The position numbers were made by a program, and so were the translations under genes. Shown here piece after piece: positions 12,128-25,411 of a stretch of DNA of 64,000 nt (position 1 is the first letter of the stretch; the number at the start of each line of letters is the position of its first letter). Below the pieces are notes generated by a model. It did no database searches, had not been told where the DNA came from, and saw nothing but the letters and a program-made list of their open reading frames with translations. The stretch covers positions 1,054,001 to 1,118,000 of the forward strand of contig JALGQZ010000019.1 of NCBI GenBank assembly GCA_023105745.1. Reading direction: 5' to 3'. The stretch is from Austropuccinia psidii (taxonomy: Eukaryota; Basidiomycota; Pucciniomycetes; Pucciniales; Sphaerophragmiaceae).

Positions 12128-15100
12128 GGATTTTACCCACTATATATCATTGATCACTTGGAATAATTATACTGAGCTGGAGATACTTTAATAATGAATC
12201 TTTATTCTTCTAGTACAGGAATGAATAATTATCTTAGTTCTTGGTATATAATTCCTTTAATGGGGAAAGAAAAGAATTATCAGGGGAGAGAAGGGTTGTT
12301 TTTATTCTTAATTAGGTATCAATTTATCCCTATGGGAGCTTTTCTTTTCCCTTTTTTGAACTGTAACACAGCCCTTCAGGAAATATTGATGACTTTAGGT
12401 TTCCTGATAAATGTCATTTGGTTCTGGTACCACATTTGTTCAGTAATATTCTATAGCCTCAAGGAGCTATTTTGCGTGTTACATTATTTTGATATTTTCA
12501 TGCATATTTTTGTGTGGTGAGGAATTCCCTGTGCATCAACCCTGTTATTTTTCTATTCTCTTCCTATTGTTGAAAGAATTCTTTGTGTAAAATTATTTTT
12601 GTGATCTGTGGCTGTGTACCTATTGCAGTGTCCCAGCTATTCATTCATACAATTACTAGTTAATTAATGTAATAAATTATTTATTTTTAAATAAATGATG
12701 AGTTTATGAGACTGGAATTTCAGTTTTATTCAATTTTTATCTTTTGAGTTGAACCATTCATTTCTCTTGAGGCTGTGTCATTATGTACAATATCTTTGAG
12801 GTTAAGGGTACCATGTGGCTATGTTACTATAGCTTTTATGGAAAACTGTGTAGCTTAATTCAAAGGATATATTATTTCAATCTTAGTGTGTATATATGGT
12901 TAATTCTCCTTTGTCTGAATATATTGAATTATTTGAGAGCTCATTTTGGGTCCATGAAGACTAAATATAAACGTTAGTATTGAATTATGGTTAATTATTT
13001 TCCTAATCGTGAGTTTATTTTGTTTCTTTGAGATATTTTTTAGATAGAAATCTTATTAATACACCTATTTTTGTGCTAAATGGCATTTTTCATGAGACTT
13101 GATGATTTTGGGGTGTTATTTTGTTTGTTTGGGAGCCTCAAGTGTAAAATTGGTCATTAAATAACATATTTTTATATCCTCTGATTACTCCAGCTTGAGT
13201 CCTTGGTAATCCAACCCATTTTATTTTGGTTAGTGCTTATATAACTTTTTTCAATGAAAATATTTTCAAGTAGTGTATTTAAGAAAGAATTTTTTATCAA
13301 GGAAGTGGTACTTGAATAAAATTTAGCAATGGTATACCATTATAGAAGAGAGCTAATCTTCAAGAAATTGGCTTCAGAATACAATGAGATTTACGTATTT
13401 CAGGTGGAAAAAACATAAAGCTTCCCAAGAGAAGAATAAAAGAATAGATTTAAAAGCTCCAGAATTCCCTAATAGACAATAGTAAAGAATATCCATATTT
13501 GAATAAAATTTAGCTTAAATCAATGTAGTGATTCCAAAATTGGTTCATATTTTAAATATTTTTTTCTAAATGGCTTTTTGTAAACAAGATTCTACTTCTA
13601 TTTCTTAAATTATTAATGAGATTATTCATTTTGTCATACAGGGGCTAAAATATTCTTCAATGAACCAATTCTTTACACAATTATTTTTATTAATAGAAAG
13701 TATACTTGAATATTTCAAATAATTTAGAAATAAGTATTGAAGCTCACAAACACATACTTTACCTTTGACCTGAATTTGATTCACAAGTTCTGTGACTCAA
13801 TTGATTATTTGGCTTCAATAAAAGCCAGAGAGGCTTTACCTGATTTTCAATAATTTAAATGTACTCTCAAGTGAGAAAATAAGAATCTTTATGTATGTTT
13901 TTTAAAACTGTATTTGAGCATATTCTGCAATTTTTTCACTCCTAAAAACCAATTTTTACTATAATGAGAACTGGCTCAAAGCACTACTAATTACTAATGA
14001 GAAACAAACCTTCATTCTCTTACTAATAAAGGATTCAATGATTCCAAAATTGGATTTTTGTTTCAAATTTTCTCTTCAATAACCGCTAATTAATTCGCTC
14101 ATCTTATGAAAAAAAGATTAAGGTCCTCTTTGAACTATATTTTCCTTCCATGCTAAGCTACTTTTAGCTTCATTATTGATATTATTAAATGAATTTAACC
14201 ATGAGAAATCGTTTTAAAACTGAAAGAAATAGTTTGATTTTCTATATTCTGGGGTCTTTTTGTGACTTCCAGTCTATATAAAAGTAATTAATAAACTAAT
14301 TATGAGCGGAATACTACTAAGATGAGATAAAAGATACTTCACTGTTGTGAAAGTATAGTATTATTAGTGGAATGAACTTCACTAATAATATTGAATATAA
14401 TTTAGAATTTAAGTAGTAAGATTTACTTAGTAAAGGTTGAGAGATCATATATTTTTTAAATTAAATAATGATTTGAATTGAACTGTAAAAAATATATATA
14501 TAATTAATCTCTGAGGTATCACTCAAAGGTAAAAATGATCTTCTTGAATATTTTAAATACAAAAATTGAAGTTATGTCATATTAAGATTTTATGACATCA
14601 CCGAAAGAATAAATAAGATAATTTTACCTACAAAATTAAATGATTTAATCTAATGATTTTGAGACATCATCAAGAATAAAAATAATACAAGTTGAATTTT
14701 CAATTTAAATCTTAAACCTAATAATTTAATTAAGTAAGAGCTCAAGTTGGAGAAATTTTAGCAGGTGAACCAGTACATGCTTGCAGGCTCAAATTTTTAC
14801 AGTGGCTTGAAGATAGCACATTGTAATCTTATACTCATACTTTGAACCACTGATATCAATATTTGTTTCTATTTCAAAATCTTCCAAGCCACTGAAAGAT
14901 TTCAGGAAAATTTCTTTTTTTTTTGCTCTTTGGAGGAATAATTTATGAGATATGTTACTTTTATTCTAATTAAATTTTGACATTTGAAAATTATTTCCAT
15001 TCAATTCACTACTCTATCGAAGATTTAATTTTCTGAAAGATAAAATCTTTCAGCTATAGTTGATTTTGAGAATTTATTTGTCTCTTTTCAAGTTCCAGAT

Positions 15101-18100
15101 AGAAAAAAATCTTTAAAAATGAATAAATGACAGAATTTAATCCATCATTCTTGGCTTCTATAATATATATTGAAGCTCAATATCGGATCATAAAAAACTA
15201 GGCTAACACAAGTATTTTTGGTAAACTCCTTGTCTTTAGTAACACATTGTTTGCCTTTTTTCTATCTGGAAATTTTATCTGTTTTTCAAATTTAAAAAAT
15301 AGCTAGATTTTTTTTGGAAGTTCATTTTAAAGAATATATCCAAAAACAATATATTCCTTGGTTTTTTATTAATCTCATTCTTTCATTTTTTTATTTTAAT
15401 TATTTTTTTATGAAAAAAGTGTATCCAGCTTAACTCTAATTTAAATTTCTAATGTAGCACCTGATGTCGGTTGTAGCCACTTTTTTCATGGTTAATCAAT
15501 GAATAAAAGCTTTAAATAACCTCTTCAAGCCAATTTTAGCCTTATAGTAATTTTATAAAATAATAATAATAGTATTTTGGAACTCTCATAATAATTCTAG
15601 CCATTGAGCCACCCAAAAAATTAAATTACAACAGCTATAATCACTCCAAGAATTTCCAACCTGTTTATGAATTACCTCTCATTATTCTGGGCAATTTCGA
15701 TCTATAAAGTTATCTTTAGATACTTTCTTCTAATATCAAATACCTTAAGTACTTGAATCAATTAATCCAAAAAGAATTTTTATTGTAGAGACTTTTCTGT
15801 ATCTATGAACATCTCGTTAATAGTATTTTGTGATAAAGTTTATATCATTATTGAAATGAAGTAATTAAGCTCAAAGCAATAGCTTTTGCTCTTATCTTTT
15901 CCTTGGGAGGCCTAAAATCCTGGAAAAAATTATTTACATCCAGAGAAGTATGAATTCATTGTCATATTTATTTTAATAGCATTTTGAGCCCAGTGTACAT
16001 TAATTTCATAGAATAAGATTCATTAAAACTTCAAACTACATAATTAATATCTCAGCTTTTTCCTTCATGATATTGGCTTCTTGTTCATACCATGCCATGA
16101 TGGGTGGAAGCTTGAGACAAAAGGTTAGGACAGATTCCTCTGACATTCTTGCTCATTAATTGTCAATTGCTCAAATTTAGTGATTTGAATTAAGAAATAC
16201 AATATAATGATATTATTTAGCTATAAAAGCTATTTAATCTTAGCTACATTCCTTCCATGTTTTTTTCTATTTTTATGGATCATTTATTTCTGATGGTGTG
16301 GCATTTCTTATCATTTTTTCCAGAACCAAGATATATTTATGAATCAACTCTAAAAATTACAAAGAAAACTTTTATCAAAAAATGGTTCAAGTATGAAAGA
16401 ATAATCCATGAACCTCAAAGTAACTTACTTCATCTATTTGCTTGAAACAAGTGGCAAAGGGGACAAAACTATATTTCTATGAATATTCCAACTTTAGTGA
16501 GAGATAAATTAATCAGACAATTTATTATTTTATTAATGAATGGAATACACATTGATAATGACCCCGGTAAAACCTTCAGAAAATTCTTCAGGAATAGTAG
16601 CTTTGAATATTATTAGAAGAATTATATGATAATTTGCATGGTAAAACAGTTAATATTTGCAGTGTAAGGAATTTGTATGAACATACAAAGTGAGTATTTT
16701 TCTGCGAATTAAATTATGTATCAGCTGAAAAAGTGCCTCCCTAAATAGCAAAGTGAAAAAAAGGCTTATCTTGAAGCTTTCACTACATCAAAAATTTACA
16801 AGATTCATAGAGTCAGGTATAACTGTGATACCAAAGGTACCCTGCAAGAAGGTCACAATGTCTGACCATTATCTTGATCATAATCCTTGATAATTTATAT
16901 CATCTTGGTGACACAATTGTGTCTGAACCTTTTTTTATTAGCTTGGGACTCCCTTGTTTATGTATGAATTATTTCTTAAATTTCTTCAAGGTCTTTCTTT
17001 TCTTGTTTATTGAAATAATGAAAGCCATATTTAATTTTATTCTGCCATCTTCTCATTGATGTTCCTTCACTGTTCATGAAAACTTTACTTCCATTTTTAT
17101 TCCTGTGAAAATCCAAACAAAAAAAGCTTCAATACCTCAGCTAATCCTGAAATTTTAGAAAAATCTCTCACTATTTCTGTTGATAAGAGATGGTTTTGGT
17201 GGGTAAAGAATCTTTAAGAATTAAGAAAACGAGAAAAGAAAGTGTTTTAAGATTTTTAAAAAAGGATACCTAAATAGGGTTTAAAAAAGCTTATAAAATG
17301 CTTAGAATATAAAATAATGGAGTGACAATGGAAAAAGAGGCAATTTTTTCAATTGAGTGAGGATAAATATTGTTTTATTTCATTGTGGAAAGAAGGATAG
17401 TTGTATTAAAAGCACTATGATTTTCATCGTTTAGAGTTATTTTCAGAGCCCAAATGAATTTTTTACATCAAATATCAGCCTTTTGCATGCTGTCTGAGGA
17501 CTGGCCATCTCAGGCGCCCGTGGCACAGCAGTAGTTTTCTTAATATCCAGGTTAGTAATGGAATATTTCGGAAGATCAAAAGATATTTTTAAACTTATCA
17601 GAATATTCAAGAATCTTTAGGAGGAGCTCAAGATAATATTTTCAAGAAAATTATAAAACAAATTCAATGAGTTTACCATGAAAAATGGAAATCAGCTCAT
17701 AAAACCAGAAACTCACTAAAACATTACTTACAATAATACAGTGACAGGAATACACCAGTAATCCTGTCTAACTCCTTCAAAAGCTCTTGAACCACTCAAT
17801 ACATCTCAACCTCAAATTAATCCCTCATAAATTTAAATAAACTTGATTTAAGGAAAGAGATCCGATTGAAAATCCGCTCAAATATATAGAGTAAATAGCA
17901 ATAATCACCCCGAAGACACCAAAATTAGTTCTATACAAGAAAAATACACCCAAATTACAATTTAACATCCTCAAATATATACCTAAAGTTTAGATTATTT
18001 GAGTAATTGAGTCTTTAAAGAAGAAAAATTTATATAGACAAACTAAATCATATGACAAATAAAGTCTTTTAAGGACGAAAATACTGACTAAAAACAATAT

Positions 18101-19699
18101 CATGTGAGAAATGAGCCCTTCAAAGAAGAAAAATTATAACCTTAAGTTAGGTCACATTGCAAAGAGGCAATATAGTTGAGAGAGAGATAACCTATTTAGA
18201 ACTTTGAAGCTTCCAGAAAGCGTAAATTGAGGGCTTGTCTTCCTCAAAAATTCCAAATAAAAGCCATCAATATCACATAATAGGATGTGAACTCAGCTCC
18301 CCCCTTTCCTAGGAGAGGTCCAGAATATCTTATTGATTTTAATTATTCAGTAGCCAAACTCAGTTGAACTATAGTATTTATGGATTATCCAGTATCCAAT
18401 ATAATTATCATTATATTACTAAAAAGAAATTCCTTTAGCTATCAGTACACAATTTATCAATCTTTAGAGCTATATAACCCTTCCTCACTAAATACTTAAT
18501 ATTTGCTACCCCTTATAGCAATAATTTTCTATCAAAACTGGATCATAGAATCATCAAGGAAATCTGATATTCTTTCACTGTTAGTTTATATTTCCAAAAT
18601 AAACATTTGAAAAATACACCAAAACCCTAAATTCTCCAAAGGAATGATTTATTCAAATTCAGAACATATAATTATAGCCAAGAAGCCCCTGACGAAACAT
18701 CTACCAAAATCGTGCTTCAAAACAGCTAATTAACTCTTCAAAAACCAAAATTCTCTCATTAACTGAGCTTTAGTGTATATATTTTTCTTAAATAGGTCTG
18801 ATACATAAATTATAGGCTAAAATTCTTTTGTTCCAAAGCTATTTCATTACTTACTTTAATTTTAAACCTCAAAGGAAGTTTTTTCAGTCTAATAGGAACG
18901 GTAGGTAATAGGTCTTAACAACCTTGTCTATAGGATTAATTTCCAATTCAAAAACTAGTTATTTTTTGTTCCCCTCTCCATTTACTTCCTTTTTTAACCC
19001 GTGCAAGCTCAGTGAAGCCAATGATTCTTCTATTAACTTATATTTATTACCTAGATATTTTTACATTCTCTAAAAAGGGGGAAATTACTTCATTTATCTC
19101 TATCCAAATATGCTTCATAGAATTCCACCCATCCTTATTTCTATCAAAATACTATGTAAAATCTTTTTCCTTTCAATCATCTTTCCATGAGTTTCAGAAA
19201 AAATTTCCTTTGGAATTTTATCATATTTAATTTTAGTTTTATGAAGAATTTCAACTTTTTTTTCAAGTGATCTTTCTCAAACTCTTTTTATATTTTTGAG
19301 ACATTTCTAGTTCAATCTCTTCAATAATATCTTTCAGCTTTATATGCAGCAGAGGATTAAAAAAGGTTAATCAAATAAGATTTTCATAGTGTGTAAGGCC
19401 AAAAAAAGTAGAACAGAGATTTAATCATGGGGAACAGTAGAGAGGAAATTATAAATAACAAAAATATAAAGGTTAAATTTATACTAAATTAAGGATGGAT
19501 AAATAATATGTAAATTAAAAAAGATTTATACCGCATTCTACAGTTTTATGGATTTAGAAGGAAAATAATCATGAAGGAATATATTTTACTCCTATTTTTA
19601 TGGTCTATGAGAGGTATTACCTTGTAAAAGCAATACTATACTTTTATTTTTTCTTGTTTGTAAAAAATAAAATAGAAATAGCAATAAATAAATGATAAT
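12128..19699. other. 7.5 kb AT-rich stretch without recognisable genes
   Basis: Open frames here are short (under 110 codons), rich in F, I, L, Y and unsupported by motifs or introns. A few phrases recur (for example gattccaaaattgg near 13530 and 14041), suggesting very old repeats. I see no rRNA or complete tRNA. One GC-richer patch near 17505-17570 stands out and is listed as a finding. Confidence 0.5.
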
Positions 19700-19727
19700 A
19701 GGGGGTTTCAAAGATACTGAATCCCGC
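19700..19727 (+). repeat. Left terminal inverted repeat of the Harbinger element
   Basis: Roughly two thirds of the first 27 bases match the inverted right end, including gggggt, tcaa and atccc. Confidence 0.55.
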
Positions 19728-20219
19728 ACTCCAAATCCCAAGTTTTTTTTGCAAAGTTCTGCATCAGCTTTTTTGTATTTTGGAAATCCCACACCTCAAG
19801 AGGTGTGGTATTTTGAGGTAAAAAAAACAGGGTTTTTGGTTTCAAATCCCATTTTGGAATACTAAAATATTGCCTTTAGCTTCACTTAAAGTATCTTTTT
19901 TTTGACACACACCTGAGTAAGTGCATGTTAAATTTAATAAAGTCTGAATACCCTGGTCATTAATTTAAGTATTGGATTTAAAATTGCACTGGCTACAGAT
20001 ATTTGCTTCATTCACAATGCCAAAGGCATCACAAAGGTTACTTTTACTTCAGACATTAAAATCACTGCAGTTCATCTATGCTTTCAACTCTGATAGCTAT
20101 TGTACTATCCAGAAAGATATAACCTTATTATATATGATAAAATCACAAAGATAAATCAATCCTAATAGAAGATATCCCTCACATTACCTGTATGCAATGA
20201 ATAATTTATAAAGCTTGTC

Positions 20220-21216
20220 ATCTGAATAGGTTCACCAACTTTGTTGCACTACACATGACTCATTTGAAAAATTATTTGCAAAAATTCAAGATGATGAAAT
20301 CTTTTAAAATTAATCACAAAAAAACAATTTAACCCCCCCATACAATGGTCTTTGGCACTATCAAGGTTAGGATCAAATGGAAATGGGGCCTCTTTGGGGA
20401 AGATTGGAATTTTGTTTGGAATTAGTTATTGGGCTATTGTTTTGTACACTCAAAGAGTGATTTGGATATTAATTAAGTTATATAGAGGAATGATTGTGTG
20501 GCTAAAAATAGAACAATGCAGAGAGATTTCTCAATTTATGCAGGCAGAAGGCTTCCCTGGGTGCATTGTACTTATTGATGGGAGTCTCATACCATTATCA
20601 CAAAGGCCCCCAATGATGCTGAAGCATATTTTGATTGTAAAAATAGGAAAGCTTTTCAATTTTCATACTTGATTTCATTTTGACTAATTGTTCAAAATTA
20701 AGGTTACCTATTTCAATAAAACTGGTTTGAAATATAAGCAAACAGTTCACTGCTCTACATGTGGGTTTTACTGGGTCACTTCATGATTCAAATTTGTATC
20801 AAAATATGAAAATAGCACAAAAACATCAAGAATTTTATGAACAATATCAGTCCTTACTATCCAATTCAGAATATGAAAGCTCTCCTTAGGTTGTTCCAGC
20901 TTATAAAGGAGTTGTGGCATAGAATGTGAACAACCGTACTTTGAATCAATGTCTAGAAAAATTAAGGTTCATAATTGAGAAGTAAATTAGAATCTTGGAG
21001 TGGCAGGGGTTTTCTCTAAGGGAAATTCAAAATAAAAAGGGGGATAATCCAGAAATCCAATACTTTGTTAGTTGGGTTGTTTCCTGTACAATTTTACATA
21101 CTATGTTAGCCCAAATGGGAGATGAATGGTTTGATTTATACAAAGATGATGATCCACCACAAGCAGAAAATCTGTACAATAATGACAATGGGGAAGCTCC
21201 TGTAAATATTTGTTAG
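20220..21216 (+). pseudogene. PIF/Harbinger DDE transposase relic
   Basis: This family cuts and pastes its element using a DDE nuclease fold. The readable frame starts near SLALSRLGSNGNG (about 20340) with a helix-turn-helix-like stretch, LGKIGILFGISYWA. The first catalytic Asp lies in LIDGSLIPLSQRP (about 20575). The second is in GSLHDSNLYQNMK (about 20780), and a candidate Glu is in IIEK near 20970. VPAYKG and LNQCLEKLR follow in order. Stops interrupt the frame near 20670-20700, 20888, 20922 and 20983, and the segment after D1 is shifted. The tail (residues around WFDLYKDDDPP) is open to 21216. The family call is strong; it is not functional. Confidence 0.75.
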
Positions 21217-21375
21217 AAAATTGAACCTATCACTTTGGAATGGAAAGATAATCAATTGTGAATTTCATCATGAAAATTTACTTATGTGCCAAATTTAAAG
21301 ACCTAAAATGGAGTAGAGATGCTTTTGATAAAAAGAAACTTTATAAACTTATTACTTTTTAGCTCTCTTTTGTTC

Positions 21376-22574
21376 CTACATATTTCTTTCCAAGTAGCCA
21401 CTGACTTTTGAATTAATTTTGGTAGGTGGCATTTTCAAAAATTTCTCACCTACATTAAATAATTTATTGTTGATTTGAAATGAACATCCCAAATGATTAA
21501 TTTCTTCATTATTTAAAACTTCTGGAGGAGTTTTTGCTGTATGATGAATCATTGATAATGTCTTCCAAAGGATTTTCATGATTCCAGGTTTTTTTGAAAA
21601 ATCAATCTCTATTTTCAATTTGGGGAAGTGCAAGCCATGTGTAGTTGGGGTGAATACAGTTAGAAGTGGATGAAAATATTTTTGGGCACAAAATGTAATA
21701 TACCATGAGTCCAGGTTTTGAGATCATTGATATCTTGATATGGCTTATTAAAAAATCCATCCTGAGTGACAATGACATTTGTAAATTATTTGAATGGTTG
21801 TTTGTTATTGAAAGAATTCCATTCAAGGTGACTAAAATTTGGTAATTTTGCAGCTTCCATTAATTATTGATTTTTATTTGCTCCTAATTTAGAGAAATTA
21901 CAAATGCTATAATAAATGAAATCATCATATTGTTTAAGTTTTTACCATTTATTATTATCTTTTTTGATTTAATGAGGGGTCAAACCAGGTTTTTGGGAGT
22001 AAATACTAAAATAAAAAGTGAAGAATATGACACACCTTCAGATTTTCCAGAATCAAAACTGTGACAAAAGCTTATATCTTTCATGATTACACCTAGGACA
22101 TGTTTATTAGTTTTAATCTCTTTCCAATTTTTGAATAAGCTCATTAAAGTAATGATAGGGTTTTGTGATATATGATCTGCCAGATTAATTTTCAAATGGA
22201 GTGATTTAATGAATTACAAAAGGTAAGAAAGGCTTCTTGTTTTGATCAATTATTACATGAGGATGGTGTAGAGCTCTTAGTGATGAATGTTTTAGCCATG
22301 TGGAATTGGCTGCTGTCTTATCAATTGATATGGATGAGATGTTCTTATATGATCTGTTGGAATGGCCAAGTTGAGACATGATCTCTTTTGAATCATGGAT
22401 ATGTTGTCTTTGGCTTTGGGTAAGCTTTCTTTTGTGATTTGGTTTGGTATTATTAACCTCATGAAGCTCTATATTTGGTATAGTCCTAACCTTGAAATCA
22501 AGAGGAGTATTAAAAGTGTCATCATCTTTAAAATCATTCTGATGATGTACTGAATTTGGTTTAGTCTTAACCAT
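21376..22574 (-). pseudogene. Unrecognised gene relic inside the Harbinger element
   Basis: Three open segments follow one another on the minus strand: 22574-22206 (122 codons, starting MVKTKPNSVHHQNDF, with KRKLTQSQRQHIH), 22195-21980 (ADHISQNPIITLMSLFKNW) and 21826-21376 (LEWNSFNNKQPF near its start, ending LERNM). Together they look like one decayed protein of perhaps 350-400 residues with basic and hydrophobic stretches. I do not recognise the family. It lies between the transposase and the SANT gene, where Harbinger elements usually have no third gene, so it may be extra cargo, a captured gene or an older insertion. Confidence 0.35.
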
Positions 22575-22639
22575 AACATCATCAAACTAATTTTGAGAGA
22601 GAGAAAAAGAAGGAGTGAAAGAAAAAACCAATAAAACAA

Positions 22640-22990
22640 TAGGATGAACAGTCATTATCATGAATAAAAAAATGAAAAAAAACTATAATCATCAGTCATT
22701 ATCATCAGAAAATAAAACAAATAAGAAGAAGATCAGCATGATTTCTCATTATCATCAAGAAATTAAAAAAAAGAAAAAAGGGCAACATTAGTAAGTACCA
22801 TCAAGGAATAAAATAAAATCAAAAAAAATGATAATTATGATCAGTAATTATTATAAGAAAATGGAAAAAAATTAAATGGTTAGTATTGATGATGAAGGAA
22901 ATAAAAAAAAGTCAAAAAGAATGACAAAATAAAAAAATTTAGCAAATATGAGGAAGAAATAAGAAAAAAAAATTATTGGTTTTCATCATG
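22640..22990 (+). repeat. Short A-rich repeats with cattatcat core
   Basis: The phrase cattatcat with a following A-rich tract recurs at about 22653, 22696, 22748 and, in altered form, 22827. Units are about 45-60 bases. Confidence 0.5.
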
Positions 22991-23948
22991 ATTGATGATG
23001 AAAACCAATTGAGAAAAATGAAAAATCCTTAATAGCCTGATTGGGGCCATTAAGAAGTAAAAATTAAAAAAAGGCTGGAATAAATTTTTCAGGTAGATTG
23101 TCTAGACCCTCACATAGTTATATTTGGGAGGCTCTAGGTGATATTTTTGGACATTGGTGGGAGGGTGGGGTGGTTTTGAGAGTGATGGGTAATGGGAGGT
23201 GATTTTGAGGGTTATGGGTGATGGGTTATTGTGGGTGGGTTTGAGGTGGATAGAGGATGATGATGATTCTGGTAAAAAAAATGATTCAAACACAAGAGGA
23301 TGAAGAGAAAAAAACTGACCTGATATTTTTTAATGAAAATCAGAAATTAAAAAAAAGAATGAAGCAGTTTTGGTGAGATATTTTTGAGTGAAGAATTGAG
23401 ATAAATAACACTTTTGTGGGTTCAAAAAAAGTGGGGTAATTGAACTGAAAAATTACGGGAAAAAAATTAAAATTAAAAGAAGAGGGAGAAATAAAATTTA
23501 ATTTTCAAAAAAATTGACAAAAATAATCAAATAAGAGGGAGCAATGAAATTGGACTTGAAAAAAACTTGTAATTGGTCTTTTGGAAATAAAATTTCAGTG
23601 CAAAAGTTGCCACAATTTCAATTTTTAAAAAATTGAATTCCAATTTTTAAATATAAGATACATTCTAAAATTTTTGCCCCAATTTCAAATAAACATCATT
23701 AATATTTGTCAAAACACCCAATTCAAAATGATAATTACTTGAAGATACATCCAAATTAAAAGTGTTTAACACTTTGTCTTAATCAGTCCAACAGTTAAAT
23801 TTGAATTTAAAATTGAAATTTCCAAGATCAACTTCCAGTTAGACATTACTCTTTGGTATCCAAATGACACAGGAGATAAACCCTGGGGAATAAATTTGTT
23901 TCATAACCAAAAAATTAATGTCTTTAACTCAAAATATAAGTGCATTTA
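22991..23948. other. Non-coding part of the Harbinger element
   Basis: Contains a G-rich plus-strand segment at 23124-23245 with several GGG and GGGG runs, then AT-rich sequence resembling 8.8-9.06 kb, just before the SANT relic in the other copy. The open frame on the opposite strand is Ser/Pro/His low-complexity and not credible. Confidence 0.4.
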
Positions 23949-23953
23949 TCATT

Positions 23954-25387
23954 TGTCAGGATGAAACTATGATAAAGTGATAAATAGGCTAGTTACAACT
24001 TTAACTATGTTTGTGAAACAGTTATGAAGATTAAAATGAAAGTGTTTTTAAGATAATAAAGGTTTATAATGAAATAAAAAGGGCTTTACTATTGAGAAAT
24101 AGTGGTTGTGAGCACTGCTGAAAGCCCTGGGTGTGGTCTTACCGGTTGGATTACTATAATAAGAACTATAATACTAAAGTTATAGTATAACCTGATTATT
24201 TTCCAAAAGTAAAACTGTTTTGACAGTTTACTATGTAGGAATTCAAGAGCAGGATGAGGAAAGCTTTTCTGGCTGTGAAAAGCCCCCTTTTTATCCTGAA
24301 ATGGGGTGGAAAGGTGGCTAGACCTTTCCACATAGAGGAAGTGAAGATTTTTCACTCTCTAGGACAGGCTTGTGGTTTAAAAAGGCCTTTATAGCCTGTA
24401 TTGGGCTCAGATGTGGTTTTGAAACCACATCTGGGCAGTTTTCACCAATACAGGGTGAAAAATTTCATCTGGGGACCACACAGCCTGATTCTGTTGTGTA
24501 TGACGCATAGAATGCTGTACAGAACCTTTATGGGACCCCAGTATTGAATGAACTATGAGGTATTGAAGTAAAAAAAAGCTTCTTTGTCAGTTTGACACCT
24601 CATAATCATGGCTATGCGATATTATCCCATGGTAAGGCTGTATTGGTCAAAATGTGGGATTTTGACCTTAAAACAGCTATACCTTTGTCAGTTCTTGATA
24701 TATCAACCTCAAAGTTAAATCAGTGCATAGCCCTGTATGCGTTCTACACAATGGTACCTTATTTGGTATGGTTATCATTAAATATGACAAAGCTATCCCA
24801 TGTACAAGTTTTTTGTACATGTGCGTGTTTTGAGGCACAAGCTGTATTGGGCTTGTTTGCCCTATACCTTTTGCTCTAGTTGAGATAGGGAGAAATGGAT
24901 GACACCAGCAGATAGCCCTGATTTTGCTCTTTTCAAAAAGACCCCACTTTAGGTATCTCACACTAAAACTGTGGAAGTTAGATGAGAGGTGAATGTTTTA
25001 TTCACCCTTATTTGGCCTGAGTTTGACCATAACTTCTGTAATACTGGTGCTAACTCAGTTTGGTTGGTACCATTGGATAGCCCTGACTTAGAGCTTCATT
25101 CTTCATACCCATTTGATGGGGTTAGGCCTCTTACTCTGTATTTCAGATGAGAGGTGAAAATTAAGGTTTATGCTCAGCAACGACTTTGAGTAGGAATAAC
25201 TTTGTTATTCTTGGTCCTATGATGATGGGACTTGTATATTTGGAAAGGGGTGAGTTTCCTCTTTACTTTGATACTCTTTTGAGCTGATTTGGCTCAGATC
25301 CATGTTCTGGTGGTATCTTGGCTATACCATTGGTTTATGGTATTTGGCTGTCATGCTTGTGCTCTGGTTTTGAGTCACAGGCTGACA
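23954..25387 (-). repeat. 3' LTR of G1
   Basis: Near-identical over its length to 34209-35644. It contains at least four short perfect inverted repeats, the most prominent at 24395-24454 (a 10-base outer and a 12-base inner stem). Confidence 0.9.
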
Positions 25388-25400
25388 TACCCTCCCTCAA
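25388..25400 (-). other. Polypurine tract of G1
   Basis: Minus strand reads ttgagggagggta immediately before the TGTCAGCC start of the 3' LTR, as expected for the plus-strand primer. Confidence 0.75.
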
Positions 25401-25411
25401 AAAAAGGCTCA

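Noticed and set aside
12194..12977. Plus-strand open frames of 108 and 64 codons
   Set aside because: Hydrophobic low-complexity products in AT-rich DNA just past LTR-like copy B; no domain, intron or homologous feature supports them.
24592..24961. Open frames in both strands of the G1 LTR, with similar ones near 34850-35219
   Set aside because: They lie within LTR sequence full of inverted repeats and recur only because the LTR is duplicated.
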